DNA of 64,000 nt, from NCBI GenBank assembly GCA_938022205.1, contig CALIEB010000003.1, positions 62,001 through 126,000 of the forward strand, in the 5' to 3' direction. Each line of letters begins with the position of its first letter. The first letter of the stretch is position 1. The stretch is from an uncultured Anaerolineae bacterium. Its GTDB lineage: Bacteria > Chloroflexota > Anaerolineae > Aggregatilineales > Phototrophicaceae. This document shows positions 18,250 through 27,732 of the stretch, piece by piece. The notes below the pieces were generated by a model. The model searched no databases and was not told where the DNA came from. It saw only the letters and a program-made list of their open reading frames with translations. Both the position numbers and the translations under genes were made by a program.

Positions 18250-19965
18250 ATGTCTACAATCGCCAAAGCATGGCAGGTGCTACCTGCTGCGCCTGCGTCG
18301 CTGCTGCGCCGCTACAAAGAGATGAACCCTGTGCTGGCGCAAGTGCTGTACAATCGCGGTGTCGCACCCGAAGATGCCGCTGCGTTCTTGACGCTAACGC
18401 GCCCGAAGGTTGATCCCTTTGCCATGAAAGACATGACACGTGCTGTCGGGCGCATTCGCCAAGCCATCAAGCGGCGTGAAAAAATCGCCGTCTATGGCGA
18501 TTTCGACGCGGACGGCGTGTCGTCTACAGCGTTAATGGTACAGGTGCTGCGCGCCTTTCAGGCGAACGTGCAGGCGTATATTCCCGACCGCGTAGACGAA
18601 GGCTATGGACTAAATTCACCGGCCTTGCTGGGTCTGGCAAAGCAGGGCGTTTCGCTGGTGGTGACAGTTGACTGTGGCATTCGCAGCGTGCAAGAGGTGG
18701 AAGATGCCAATGCGGCGGGGTTAGACGTGGTGATTACTGACCACCACTCAGTAGGTGCAGAAATTCCTAATGCCTTTGCTGTTGTCAACCCACAGCAGGC
18801 GGACTGCGGCGGCGATAAGCACATCGCGGGCTGTGGCGTGGCGTTTATGCTGGCGATGGGCATTTTACAAAAGCACCTTGATGAGTTCGGCGCAAAACGC
18901 TTGCCTAACCTGCGCCAGTCGGATTTGCTTGACCTTGTGGCACTTGGCACGGTAGCGGACATTATGCCGCTTAACACGTTGCTTAACCGCACGCTCGTCA
19001 AACACGGGTTGAACACCATGAACGAGGGGCGGCGGCTAGGGCTGCGCGTGTTGGCGGAAGCCGCCGGTCTCAAAATCGGACAGCTTACCGCGCAGGACAT
19101 CGGCTTTGTCTTTGGTCCTCGTATCAACGCGGCGGGGCGGCTAGCAAGCGCGCTAACCGCGTATGAGCTGCTGACCACGCCCGATGAAACTCGTGCTAAA
19201 GAATTGGCGCAAACGCTCAACGAACTCAATCGCAAGCGGCAAGACCTAACGCGCGAGGCACAAGAGCGTGTGCAAGCCGCTATTCTCGCCGACGGCGTAG
19301 ACCAAATGCCCCTTATCTTTGTTCAAGACGACCAAGTGCTGGCGGGCATTGTCGGGCTGGTGGCGGGACGACTGACCGAAACCTACTACCGTCCGACCGT
19401 GATTTTAGAGCATGGGGAACACGAAAGCCGCGCCTCTTGCCGCAGCATCCCCGAGTTTCACATCACGCATGCGCTAGACAACTGTGCGGACTTGCTTTTG
19501 CGGCACGGTGGGCATAGCATGGCGGCGGGCTTTACCGTGCCCAACAAAAACTTGCCCTTGCTGCGTGAGCGGTTGATGCAGCAGGCGCAGAACTTGCTTG
19601 GCGGGCGTGAGCTGCAGCCGACGCTAGCAATTGACATGGTGCTGACCATGCGCCAGCTCACGCTGCAGCTTGCCGAGGACTTGCTAGCTCTTGAGCCGAC
19701 GGGACACAAAAACCCGCCGCCGGTATTTTTGACCAAGCAGCTCGAAGTAACGGAAACGCGCGCGGTCGGCAGCGACAACGCGCACCTGAAGCTCAAGCTG
19801 CGTGGGGATAATCAGCCGCCGGTGGACGCAATCGCGTTCCGCTTTGGCGATTGGGCGCAGCAGATGCCCGCTCTTGTCGACGTGGTCTATGCGTTAGAGA
19901 TAAACGAATGGCAGGGACGACGAAACTTACAGCTGCGTATTCTCGATATGCGCCCCTCACCTTAA
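18250..19965 (+). CDS. recJ: Single-stranded-DNA-specific exonuclease RecJ
   Basis: 5'-3' ssDNA exonuclease of recombination and mismatch repair. Motifs of the DHH superfamily: YGDFDADGVSSTAL near residue 82, TVDCGIRS near 140, TDHHSVG near 163, LVALGTVADIMPL near 236, and the DHHA1 motif GGHSMAAGF near 420, then a C-terminal OB fold. 571 residues is typical. A ribosome site is not obvious before ATG 18250. mutS lies nearby on the other strand. Confidence 0.93.
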   Translation: MSTIAKAWQVLPAAPASLLRRYKEMNPVLAQVLYNRGVAPEDAAAFLTLTRPKVDPFAMKDMTRAVGRIRQAIKRREKIAVYGDFDADGVSSTALMVQVLRAFQANVQAYIPDRVDEGYGLNSPALLGLAKQGVSLVVTVDCGIRSVQEVEDANAAGLDVVITDHHSVGAEIPNAFAVVNPQQADCGGDKHIAGCGVAFMLAMGILQKHLDEFGAKRLPNLRQSDLLDLVALGTVADIMPLNTLLNRTLVKHGLNTMNEGRRLGLRVLAEAAGLKIGQLTAQDIGFVFGPRINAAGRLASALTAYELLTTPDETRAKELAQTLNELNRKRQDLTREAQERVQAAILADGVDQMPLIFVQDDQVLAGIVGLVAGRLTETYYRPTVILEHGEHESRASCRSIPEFHITHALDNCADLLLRHGGHSMAAGFTVPNKNLPLLRERLMQQAQNLLGGRELQPTLAIDMVLTMRQLTLQLAEDLLALEPTGHKNPPPVFLTKQLEVTETRAVGSDNAHLKLKLRGDNQPPVDAIAFRFGDWAQQMPALVDVVYALEINEWQGRRNLQLRILDMRPSP

Positions 19966-21350
19966 TGCTAGGCGTGATGGGGCTGCTGTTGGTGCTGCAT
20001 TTCCCTAACCCAAGCGAAAGACACATTCCCGCGACGACGTTTAACCGCTTTGGTGTGGTGGAGGGCATGTGGTTTCCGGACGTGACGTGTGCGCTGGGAG
20101 TGGGCTGGGAGCGGCTGATTTTCAACTGGGCGCACCATCAGCCCAACGGCGCGGACGAATGGCTGACGTTTAACGTTGACCAACGCTGGATTGACGCGGC
20201 GCGCGCTTGCAACCGTGAACTGGTCGCGTTGCTTAAGTCCACCCCTGACTGGGCGACAGACGGCGAAGTGAGCGTGGGCGTGCCGCGTGGCTTGTCGTTG
20301 CCGCTAGATGATCCTAACAATCTGTGGGCGAACTTCGTGCGTCGCACTGTGCAGCACTATGCGCCGCAAGGCGTGCGCCATTACATCATCTGGAATGAAC
20401 CAGACATTAGTCCTGACGTGTACGGCTATGAGTTTGCTGGCGACCTTGAGGACTATTTCTTGCTGCTTAAGGTGGCGTATTTGGTCGCCAAAGCCGTTGA
20501 CCCCGATGTCAAAATCCATTTGGCTGGCACAACCTACTGGCACGACGTGAACGAAGGACGGCAGCCATATTTTGAACGCCTCATCGAGCGCATGATGCGC
20601 GACCCCGACGCGGAGCAGAACGGCTACTATTTTGACGTGGTGAGCTTGCACATTTACTTCCGCTCGCAGACAGTGTTTGACATCACCAACGCCATGCGCA
20701 AGATGCTAGTGCGTCACGGCGTTGACAAGCCGTTTTGGATTAACGAGACGAACGCCGCGCCGACGGATGACCCCGCTTGGCAGGTCATACGCCCCGCCTA
20801 TCAGCATGACCTTGCCCAGCAGGCGCAGTTCCTGTTACAAAGCGCAGCGTTTGCGCTAGCGGCAGGCGTTGAGCGTGTCGCCGTTTACAAGCTCTACGAC
20901 CAAGAACTACCGGAAGGTGGTGAGTCGTTTGGCTTGCTCAGCCCACGCGATGCCTCACCGCGTCCGGCTTACTGGGCGTGGCAAACTGTCGCCCGTGAGT
21001 TTGCCAACACGCGCACTGCCCAGCTGGCGCAGACGCGCAACGTCAACGCCGTGCGCCTGCGCCGCGATGACGGGCAGCAGGTGTGGGTGCTGTGGGCGCG
21101 CCGCGACAACGCGCCGCGCGTGCGCGTCCAAGCGACGGGTGACAGCGCGCGGTTGATGCGCTATGATGGAACGAGCGAGACACTCGTGCCGACGGCAGGC
21201 AGCTATGAGCTAACGCTTGCACCTGCGCGTTGTACGGTGGTGGACGGCTGTTTTATTGGCGGTGAGGTGCTATTGCTCATCCAGCCTGACGGCGCGAGCG
21301 ACGTGTTTGAACTGGCGTATGGGTTACCTTTTCGATTTGCATATAAGTAG
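19908..21350 (+). CDS. Membrane-anchored glycoside hydrolase of clan A (GH39-like)
   Basis: After one N-terminal hydrophobic helix (about residues 15-32) comes a TIM-barrel-like domain. IIWNEPDISPDVYG near residue 162 carries the Asn-Glu pair of clan GH-A acid/base catalysts, and FWINETNA near 280 fits the nucleophile glutamate. A small beta domain ends the protein. This resembles GH39/GH5 enzymes acting on beta-linked sugars; the substrate is not predictable. The frame is open back to 19851; ATG 19908, with Lys/Arg before the helix, gives a sensible anchor and overlaps recJ by 58 bases. ATG 19965, at the recJ stop (TAATG), is the alternative. Confidence 0.7.
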   Translation: MAGTTKLTAAYSRYAPLTLMLGVMGLLLVLHFPNPSERHIPATTFNRFGVVEGMWFPDVTCALGVGWERLIFNWAHHQPNGADEWLTFNVDQRWIDAARACNRELVALLKSTPDWATDGEVSVGVPRGLSLPLDDPNNLWANFVRRTVQHYAPQGVRHYIIWNEPDISPDVYGYEFAGDLEDYFLLLKVAYLVAKAVDPDVKIHLAGTTYWHDVNEGRQPYFERLIERMMRDPDAEQNGYYFDVVSLHIYFRSQTVFDITNAMRKMLVRHGVDKPFWINETNAAPTDDPAWQVIRPAYQHDLAQQAQFLLQSAAFALAAGVERVAVYKLYDQELPEGGESFGLLSPRDASPRPAYWAWQTVAREFANTRTAQLAQTRNVNAVRLRRDDGQQVWVLWARRDNAPRVRVQATGDSARLMRYDGTSETLVPTAGSYELTLAPARCTVVDGCFIGGEVLLLIQPDGASDVFELAYGLPFRFAYK

Positions 21351-21359
21351 GGAGCAAGT

Positions 21360-22427
21360 ATGGCAGCAGAGCAGCAGCCCGCCGCAGGTGAGCTTAAGTT
21401 TAACTATGGTGGGCAAGCCGTTATTGAAGGTGTGTTGATGCGCGGCGTTCACACCGCCGCCATTGCTGTGCGTGACCCCAAAGGCGCGATTGTCGTGCAT
21501 GAAGAGCCTTTGCCCGAACGTCTCTATCGCAGCCGCATCACGCGCACGCCGTTCTTGCGTGGCGTGGTGGGCTTATGGGACGCGATGGGGCTTGGCACAA
21601 AGGCATTGATGTGGTCGGCAGATGTCGCGGCGGGCGAGGACGAGAACATCAGCTTTAGCAGCCCTATTGGGTTCTTAACGGTAGCGGTTTCGCTGCTGCT
21701 TGGGATTGGCTTGTTCTTCTTGCTGCCGACTGTGACCGCAACGGGCATTGGTAGCCTGCTCGGAATTACCTCTACCGAAGCGGTGGTGACTGAGGGTGAG
21801 AGTATTCCTAACCTTAGTGAGGAACAGCCCGCTGAAAGCCGTCCCTTTATCTTTTACGAAGCCTTGCCGATTGGCTGGCAAGCGACGGTGATTAACGCCA
21901 TCGAGGCGGTCGTGCAGCTGGGGATTTTAGTTCTCTACATCACGTTGATTGCGCAAATGGAGGACGTGCGACGGCTGTTCTCGTATCACGGGGCGGAGCA
22001 TAAGACGATTAACGCCTACGAAGCGGGCGACCAGCTTACGCCGGAGGTCGTGATAGGCTACCCGATTGAGCATCCACGCTGTGGCACGGCGTTCTTGTTA
22101 ACGGTGGTCTTTGTCAGCGTGTTTGTCTTCTCGCTGCTCGGTCGCCCGCCATTCTTCTGGTTGATTGTGTCGCGGGTCGTGCTAATTCCGGTTATCGCCG
22201 GCGTAAGCTATGAGCTGCTGAAGTGGTCAGCCGCTAATATGCATCGCACTTGGGTGCGCGTGTTGGTCAAGCCTAATCTCGCGCTGCAGCACCTCACGAC
22301 GCGCCAGCCCGATTTGGCGATGTGCGAGGTGGCGATTGCAGCGTTTAAGCGCGTGCTGTATTCCGAAGGCTTGATGAGCGCGCAAGAGGCGGGCGTGCCG
22401 CAATCTGAACCCGCTGCGGCTGATTAA
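21360..22427 (+). CDS. DUF1385 (YqhQ-like) membrane protein
   Basis: Begins with the family signature YGGQAVIEGVLMRG (residues 15-28). The second conserved block, FSYHGAEHKTINAYE, is near 210, and IEHPRCGTAFLL near 238. Four to five hydrophobic segments follow 100. The family is widespread in Firmicutes and Chloroflexota and its function is unknown. ATG 21360 has AGGGAG upstream. It ends with a four-base overlap against the convergent mutS gene. Confidence 0.85.
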   Translation: MAAEQQPAAGELKFNYGGQAVIEGVLMRGVHTAAIAVRDPKGAIVVHEEPLPERLYRSRITRTPFLRGVVGLWDAMGLGTKALMWSADVAAGEDENISFSSPIGFLTVAVSLLLGIGLFFLLPTVTATGIGSLLGITSTEAVVTEGESIPNLSEEQPAESRPFIFYEALPIGWQATVINAIEAVVQLGILVLYITLIAQMEDVRRLFSYHGAEHKTINAYEAGDQLTPEVVIGYPIEHPRCGTAFLLTVVFVSVFVFSLLGRPPFFWLIVSRVVLIPVIAGVSYELLKWSAANMHRTWVRVLVKPNLALQHLTTRQPDLAMCEVAIAAFKRVLYSEGLMSAQEAGVPQSEPAAAD

Positions 22428-25045
22428 GGCGTTTCTTGCGCCAGCTTCTGCAGCTCGTAGAGCTTAGTTAAGGCTTCAATAGGCGTAAGGTTTTCGACTT
22501 GCAGCCCTTTGAGGGCAACGAGAGCAGGGTGCGGCGGCTCGTCAAAGAGTGTCTTTTGCTTGGGCTTGCCGCTTGGCGGCAGGTCTTGAACAAAACTTGG
22601 CCTCTTAAAGTCGCTCTTTTGGCGTTCTAGGTGTGCTAAAAGCTCGCGAGCGCGCTCAATCACAGGACGCGGCATCCCCGCTAGCTGCGCGACATGGATG
22701 CCGTAGCTGCGGTCTGCACCCCCAGAAACCACCTTGTGCAAGAAAACCACTTCGTCACCGCTTTCATCCACCGCCACGCGGTAGTTGTGTGCGCGCGGCA
22801 AGATGTTGGGCAGTTCGGTCAGCTCGTGATAGTGGGTGGCAAAGAGCGTACGACAGTTCAAGCGTGGGTTGTTGTGCAAGTATTCGATGACCGCGCGCGC
22901 AATCGCCAAGCCGTCATAGGTGGAGGTGCCGCGCCCAATCTCGTCGAGGATAACGAGGCTGCGCGGTGTGCTGCCGTTTAGAAGGCGTGCCGTTTCGACC
23001 ATCTCCACCATGAACGTGCTTTGTCCGGCGTGAATTTCGTCTTGCGCGCCAATGCGGGCAAAAATACGGTCAACCAAGCCGATAATCGCCTCATCGGCAG
23101 GCACAAAGCTGCCAATTTGCGCCATAAGCGTGATGAGCGCAACTTGGCGGATGTAAGTAGACTTACCGGACATGTTAGGTCCTGTGATGATGTGAATTTT
23201 TGCGCCTGCGTCAAAGTGCGTGTCGTTCGCAACGTAGCGTCTGCCGTCGCTCAGCAGCTTTTCGACAACAGGATGCCGCCCGTTTTTAATCGTGAGCCTG
23301 TCATCTTCGGTCAAAATGGGGCGCGTGTAGCCCTCGTCGACAGCAACCGTTGCCAGCCCTAAAAACACGTCGAGATGTGCGGCGGCGCGCGCCGTTGTCA
23401 GTAGGCGTTCGCTTTGGCTGGCGATTTGTTGGCACAGCCTGTCAAAGATGCGCCGCTCTGCCGCCAAAATTTCCTCTTCAGCGTTCAGCACGATGGTCTC
23501 ATAGTTCTTGAGTTCAGGCGTGATGTAACGCTCGGCGTTCACCATCGTTTGCTTGCGGATGTAATCCTCTGGCACTTTGCTGGCGTTAGCTTGCGTCACT
23601 TCGATGTAATAGCCAAAAACCTTCGTAAAGCCGACTTTTAGGCTGGCAATGCCCGTGCGGCGACGTTCCTTTGCCTCTAAACCAGCTATCCAGTCGCGCG
23701 CGCTTTGGCTGCTGGCGAGAATGTCGTCTAGCTCTTGGCTAAAGCCCTTGCGTATGATGCCGATTTGCGAAAAGTTCGCTGGCGCATCGTCGTTGATAGC
23801 GGCGCGGATAAGCTCGCGTACGTCATCGCAGGGGTCAAGCCGTCTTTCTAGGCTCTCTAGAGCGGGCATGCCGTGAATGGCGCGGCGCAGCTCTGGCACA
23901 GCGTCAAGACTATGTGCCAACGCAAGCAGCTCGCGCGGGGTAGTGCGCTGTATCATGAGGCGATTGACCAGCCGCTCAAGGTCGCTGAACGCCTTAAACG
24001 CGGCGCGCAAGGTCTCACGCACAGCCTCGCTGCGCGTCAAGGCGTGAACAGCGTCGAGGCGGGCGTTAAGGCGGTTTATCTCTAGTAGTGGTTGGCTTAT
24101 CCACTGGCGTAACAGGCGCGCTCCCATCGACGTGCTGGTCTTGTCCAACACGCTGAGCAGGCTGCCTTGTGTCTTGCCTGTACGAATGGTCTCAGTTAAC
24201 TCAAGGTTGCGCCGCGTGAACTGGTCTAGCACCATAAACTGCGAAGTGCTGTAGGCGCGTACTTCGGTGAGCTGTGCCAGCGCGTTTTTTTGGGTGCGTC
24301 GCAAATAGTGCAGCACAGCACCACAAGCACACACCGCTGCGGGCATGTCGCGCAGTCCAAATCCCTCTAGCGTCTGCGTTTGAAAGTGATGGCACACGAG
24401 CTGCGCCGCGCCGTCATAGTCAAACGTCCAGTCTTGCACGGGCGTGAGGTGAATGCCGTCCGGCAGGCGCACATCATCGTTGACCCACCCCTCAGGCATG
24501 AGGACTTCGCGTGGCGCGAGGCGCGCAAGTTCTTCAAGCACCGCCACGCCGACTGCATTGCCCTCAAGCTGGGTGGCGGCAAATTCGCCTGTCGAAATGT
24601 CGACGTAAGCGATGCCCGCTTTTTGCCACTGGCTGGTTTTGGCGTTGCCAAACGGGAAAATTGCCATCAGGTAATTGGCTTTGCTCTCGTTTAAGAGGGT
24701 AGGTTCTGTCAGCGTGCCGGGCGTTAGCACGCGCGTGACTTCGCGCTCTACGATGCCTTTGCCATCAGGTTCACCCACTTGGTCACAGACCGCAACGTGA
24801 TACCCCTTGTCAATAAGGCGTGCCACATAGCTCTCCAGCGCGTGATGGGGAACACCCGCCATTGGCACAGGTGCGCTTGCACCGTGCTGGCGCGATGTGA
24901 GCGTGATATCTAGCTCGCGGCTGGCAATGACCGCGTCCTCATCAAACATTTCGTAAAAGTCGCCCATGCGAAACATCACGATACAATCGGGAAATTGGCG
25001 TTTGATGTCTAAATATTGACGGCGCGCAGGCGTGAGTTTGCTCAT
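22424..25045 (-). CDS. mutS: DNA mismatch repair protein MutS
   Basis: Recognises mismatches and small loops in DNA. The mismatch-binding motif FRMGDFYEMF is near residue 24, the Walker A is ITGPNMSGKST near 580, Walker B is LVILDEIGRGTST near 665 and FATHYHELTELP follows. I set the start at ATG 25045 (873 residues): SKLTPARRQYLDIK is the typical N-terminus and a promoter lies at 25097-25125. The longer frame up to 25156 would cross that promoter and the divergent ROK gene. No mutL is visible in the window. Confidence 0.95.
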   Translation of the reverse strand: MSKLTPARRQYLDIKRQFPDCIVMFRMGDFYEMFDEDAVIASRELDITLTSRQHGASAPVPMAGVPHHALESYVARLIDKGYHVAVCDQVGEPDGKGIVEREVTRVLTPGTLTEPTLLNESKANYLMAIFPFGNAKTSQWQKAGIAYVDISTGEFAATQLEGNAVGVAVLEELARLAPREVLMPEGWVNDDVRLPDGIHLTPVQDWTFDYDGAAQLVCHHFQTQTLEGFGLRDMPAAVCACGAVLHYLRRTQKNALAQLTEVRAYSTSQFMVLDQFTRRNLELTETIRTGKTQGSLLSVLDKTSTSMGARLLRQWISQPLLEINRLNARLDAVHALTRSEAVRETLRAAFKAFSDLERLVNRLMIQRTTPRELLALAHSLDAVPELRRAIHGMPALESLERRLDPCDDVRELIRAAINDDAPANFSQIGIIRKGFSQELDDILASSQSARDWIAGLEAKERRRTGIASLKVGFTKVFGYYIEVTQANASKVPEDYIRKQTMVNAERYITPELKNYETIVLNAEEEILAAERRIFDRLCQQIASQSERLLTTARAAAHLDVFLGLATVAVDEGYTRPILTEDDRLTIKNGRHPVVEKLLSDGRRYVANDTHFDAGAKIHIITGPNMSGKSTYIRQVALITLMAQIGSFVPADEAIIGLVDRIFARIGAQDEIHAGQSTFMVEMVETARLLNGSTPRSLVILDEIGRGTSTYDGLAIARAVIEYLHNNPRLNCRTLFATHYHELTELPNILPRAHNYRVAVDESGDEVVFLHKVVSGGADRSYGIHVAQLAGMPRPVIERARELLAHLERQKSDFKRPSFVQDLPPSGKPKQKTLFDEPPHPALVALKGLQVENLTPIEALTKLYELQKLAQETP

Positions 25046-25096
25046 CAGCAGAAAACCTTGTTCTTGAAGTGGTGAAGCGTCGTGGAATGCTTTAAT

Positions 25097-25125
25097 ATTG
25101 TAGCAATGGCTGGTATACGCTTCAA
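25097..25125 (-). promoter_or_regulatory. Promoter of mutS
   Basis: Reading on the minus strand, TTGAAG (25120-25125) is followed after 17 bases by TACAAT (25097-25102). It predicts a transcript starting near 25090, about 45 bases before the mutS ATG. Confidence 0.6.
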
Positions 25126-25146
25126 CGGATAGGATAGCAGATTTAT

Positions 25147-26130
25147 ATGGGCGCACAATTGGTTAGCTTGGATTTAGGCGGCACACAAATTCGCACAGCG
25201 CGCTTGGACGAACACTTAAACTTGCTGCAGCGATACGACACGCTCACTCTCGCCGAGCAAGGCTTGGATACCACGATAGACCGCATCAAAGCGGCAATTA
25301 TGCAAGTACTTCCACAAGATGGCGCGCCTATCGCAGGCATTGGCGTGTCTGCGCCGGGGGCATTGAACCCACAAACAGGCGTGTTAGTCGCGCCACCGAA
25401 CTTGCGCGGTTGGCACAATGTCCCCATCGGCGACATCTTGCGCGAGGCGTTTGGTGTGCCTGTGTATTGCGGCAACGATGCCAACGTGGCGGCACTAGCG
25501 GAGGTGGCACGCGGCGCGGCGCGCGGCTTTCGCCACGTCATCTACATCACAGTTAGCACAGGGATAGGCAGCGGTATTATTTATGATGGGCGGCTGTTGC
25601 TTGGGCGCGAAGGGCTGGCGGCAGAAGCTGGGCATATGCCGCTGGTGGTTGACGGCGGGCGCGTGTCAACGCTGGAAAAAGAGGCGGCAGGTCCCGCGTT
25701 GGCACGCCGCGCCCGCTCACGCTTAGAAGCGGGCGAAAGCTCCGCTTTACGCGAGATGGCGGGCGGCGATTTGTCGCGTATCGACGCGCGCATGATTGGT
25801 CAAGCGGCACACGCTGGCGATGCGCTGGCGCGTGAGATTGTCGCGTATGGCGGCTTTTGCGTTGGGCTGGGCATCGTCAGCTTGCTTCACATCTTCAACC
25901 CCGATGTGGTGGTGATTGGCGGCGGGGTAAGCAACATCGGCGACCTGCTCTTTACCCCCATGTGGGAGACTGTGAAGCGGTACACGCTCGATGAAGCCTA
26001 TTGGCGTGACTTGCGCATCGAGCGCGCTCAGCTCGGCGGCGATGTGAGCATCGTAGGCGCGGGCGCGTTGGTGCTGACACACGGCGGTCAGGCAGATGTG
26101 ACGCAAGTTATTCATATCTTAAACGACTAG
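25147..26130 (+). CDS. ROK-family protein (sugar kinase-like) lacking the zinc motif
   Basis: The N-terminal phosphate-binding LDLGGTQIRTARLD, CGNDANVAALAE with the catalytic Asp near residue 115, STGIGSGII, and AEAGHMPL all fit the ROK (repressor/ORF/kinase) family, for example glucokinase or N-acyl-sugar kinases. There is no N-terminal helix-turn-helix, so an enzyme is likelier than a repressor. The usual CxCGxxGCxE zinc motif after the GH is replaced by DGGRVSTLEKE, with no cysteines. 327 residues. It precedes a histidine kinase gene by 18 bases. Confidence 0.85.
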   Translation: MGAQLVSLDLGGTQIRTARLDEHLNLLQRYDTLTLAEQGLDTTIDRIKAAIMQVLPQDGAPIAGIGVSAPGALNPQTGVLVAPPNLRGWHNVPIGDILREAFGVPVYCGNDANVAALAEVARGAARGFRHVIYITVSTGIGSGIIYDGRLLLGREGLAAEAGHMPLVVDGGRVSTLEKEAAGPALARRARSRLEAGESSALREMAGGDLSRIDARMIGQAAHAGDALAREIVAYGGFCVGLGIVSLLHIFNPDVVVIGGGVSNIGDLLFTPMWETVKRYTLDEAYWRDLRIERAQLGGDVSIVGAGALVLTHGGQADVTQVIHILND

Positions 26131-26148
26131 CGTTTTAGAAAGCGGCTT

Positions 26149-27717
26149 ATGCTCTCTTTACCCGATTTTCCGGTGCGCCAGCGCGATTTTTTGCTGGAGA
26201 TTTCGCGGGCGATTACGGCACAGCTTGACCTTGAAGAGGTGTTGCGGCGCGTGCTACACGCCTCTGTGGTGATGACGGCAGCGCGTGTGGGCGTTGTCGC
26301 ACTGCGCGACGCGGCGGAGCTGTTTACGGTGCGGGCCTATACGGGCGTACAAAAAGAGCAAATTCCCATTCTCAACAACAAGCTGCAAGAGCTAATCGGC
26401 GCGGCTGACGGCGGCTTTAACGTGGAGTTTCTCAACGCTAAACTGCGTGAGATGGCGGAGACCATTGACCCTAGTTTGGTGCAGTTTGTGGCGATGCCGC
26501 TGATTTTTGCCGAAAAACCGCTGGGCTTGTTGATTGTCTTTCGCTCTTATCAGGTGCGTGTTACTGTCAACGACGTGCAAATCTTGCAGAGCTTTGCCGA
26601 CCAAGCGGCAATTGCTGTGCGCAATGCCCAGCTTTACGAGGGGATGAAGCAGGAGCAACAGCGGTTAGAGGCTATTTTGCAGTACAGCGGCGACGGTGTC
26701 ATGATTCTGGACGCGACGTTAAGCGTCTTGCAGGTCAATCGTGCCTTCGAGTTCATGACCGCTTGGCGTGCTGCCGACATCGAGGGGCTGCTGCACGATG
26801 AGGTGATTGTCTGGCAAAACGACACGCGCTTTGACCTTGCCAACGCATTAGAGGGCGTGAAGCCTGCGCGCGGTGAAGCACCGCCGCCAACGCTTTACGT
26901 CGAAGGCGATATTCAGCGGCGTGATGGCGGCACGCTTAGCGTAGGCATCACCTACGCGCCCATCTTTCATCGCGATGGCCGCTTGATGACCGTTATCGCC
27001 AACCTGCGCGACATCACTAACTTTCGCAAGGCGCAGGAGATGCAAAACGTGTTCATCTCGACGGTGTCGCATGAGTTGCGCACGCCTGTGGCGATTATCA
27101 AGGGCTACGCGAGCACGCTCAACCGCGAAGACGCGCAATGGAATCCCGACGTAATTCGCCAAAGTCTCTCGGTGATTGAAGACGAGGCAGACCGTCTTAC
27201 CGAACTCATCGACGATTTGCTGACTGCTAGCAAAATTCAGGCTGAGCAGGGCGTGCGCCTGCAGCTTGCCGACGTACATCTTGACGTGTTGGCACAGCGT
27301 GCAGTGGAACGCTTTGCGCCGCAGACCAATCGCCACCGCTTTACCTTGAGCTTTCAGGAAAATTTTCCCTCCATTCAAGGGGATGCCAAGCTGCTTCGCC
27401 AAGTCGTCGACAACCTGTTAACCAATGCCATCAAGTATTCGCCCAACGGTGGCACGATTACCGTAGGGGGACGCTACACTGACCACTCCGTCACATTTTT
27501 TGTGCGCGATGAAGGCACAGGCATCAGCGAGTCCGAACAGGCGCGCATTTTTGACCGTTTTTACCGCGTTGACAATAATCTCACTAGCAAAACAAAGGGA
27601 ACTGGGTTAGGGTTGTATCTGGTGAAGGCGATTATTGAGGCGCACCACGGCGAAATCAACGTCAAGAGCCAACCGTCTCAAGGCTCAACCTTCTACTTTA
27701 CACTGCCCCGTGATTAA
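26149..27717 (+). CDS. GAF-PAS sensor histidine kinase
   Basis: A soluble kinase of 522 residues with no membrane segment. A GAF domain covers about 15-165, a PAS domain about 170-290, HisKA 295-365 with the phospho-acceptor His308 in STVSHELRTP, and the ATPase domain 405-520 with NLLTNAIKYSPNGG, VRDEGTGIS and GTGLGLYLVKAI. It should autophosphorylate on a cytoplasmic cue sensed by GAF/PAS. No response regulator is adjacent; the nearest is at 34586-35302. Downstream by 15 bases is the CpXC gene, probably in the same transcript. Confidence 0.92.
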   Translation: MLSLPDFPVRQRDFLLEISRAITAQLDLEEVLRRVLHASVVMTAARVGVVALRDAAELFTVRAYTGVQKEQIPILNNKLQELIGAADGGFNVEFLNAKLREMAETIDPSLVQFVAMPLIFAEKPLGLLIVFRSYQVRVTVNDVQILQSFADQAAIAVRNAQLYEGMKQEQQRLEAILQYSGDGVMILDATLSVLQVNRAFEFMTAWRAADIEGLLHDEVIVWQNDTRFDLANALEGVKPARGEAPPPTLYVEGDIQRRDGGTLSVGITYAPIFHRDGRLMTVIANLRDITNFRKAQEMQNVFISTVSHELRTPVAIIKGYASTLNREDAQWNPDVIRQSLSVIEDEADRLTELIDDLLTASKIQAEQGVRLQLADVHLDVLAQRAVERFAPQTNRHRFTLSFQENFPSIQGDAKLLRQVVDNLLTNAIKYSPNGGTITVGGRYTDHSVTFFVRDEGTGISESEQARIFDRFYRVDNNLTSKTKGTGLGLYLVKAIIEAHHGEINVKSQPSQGSTFYFTLPRD

Positions 27718-27732
27718 TATTTTGGAGAAACG

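Noticed and set aside
25046-25156. Extended N-terminus of mutS
   Set aside because: The extension crosses a good mutS promoter and the divergent ROK start, and the usual MutS N-terminus begins at 25045.
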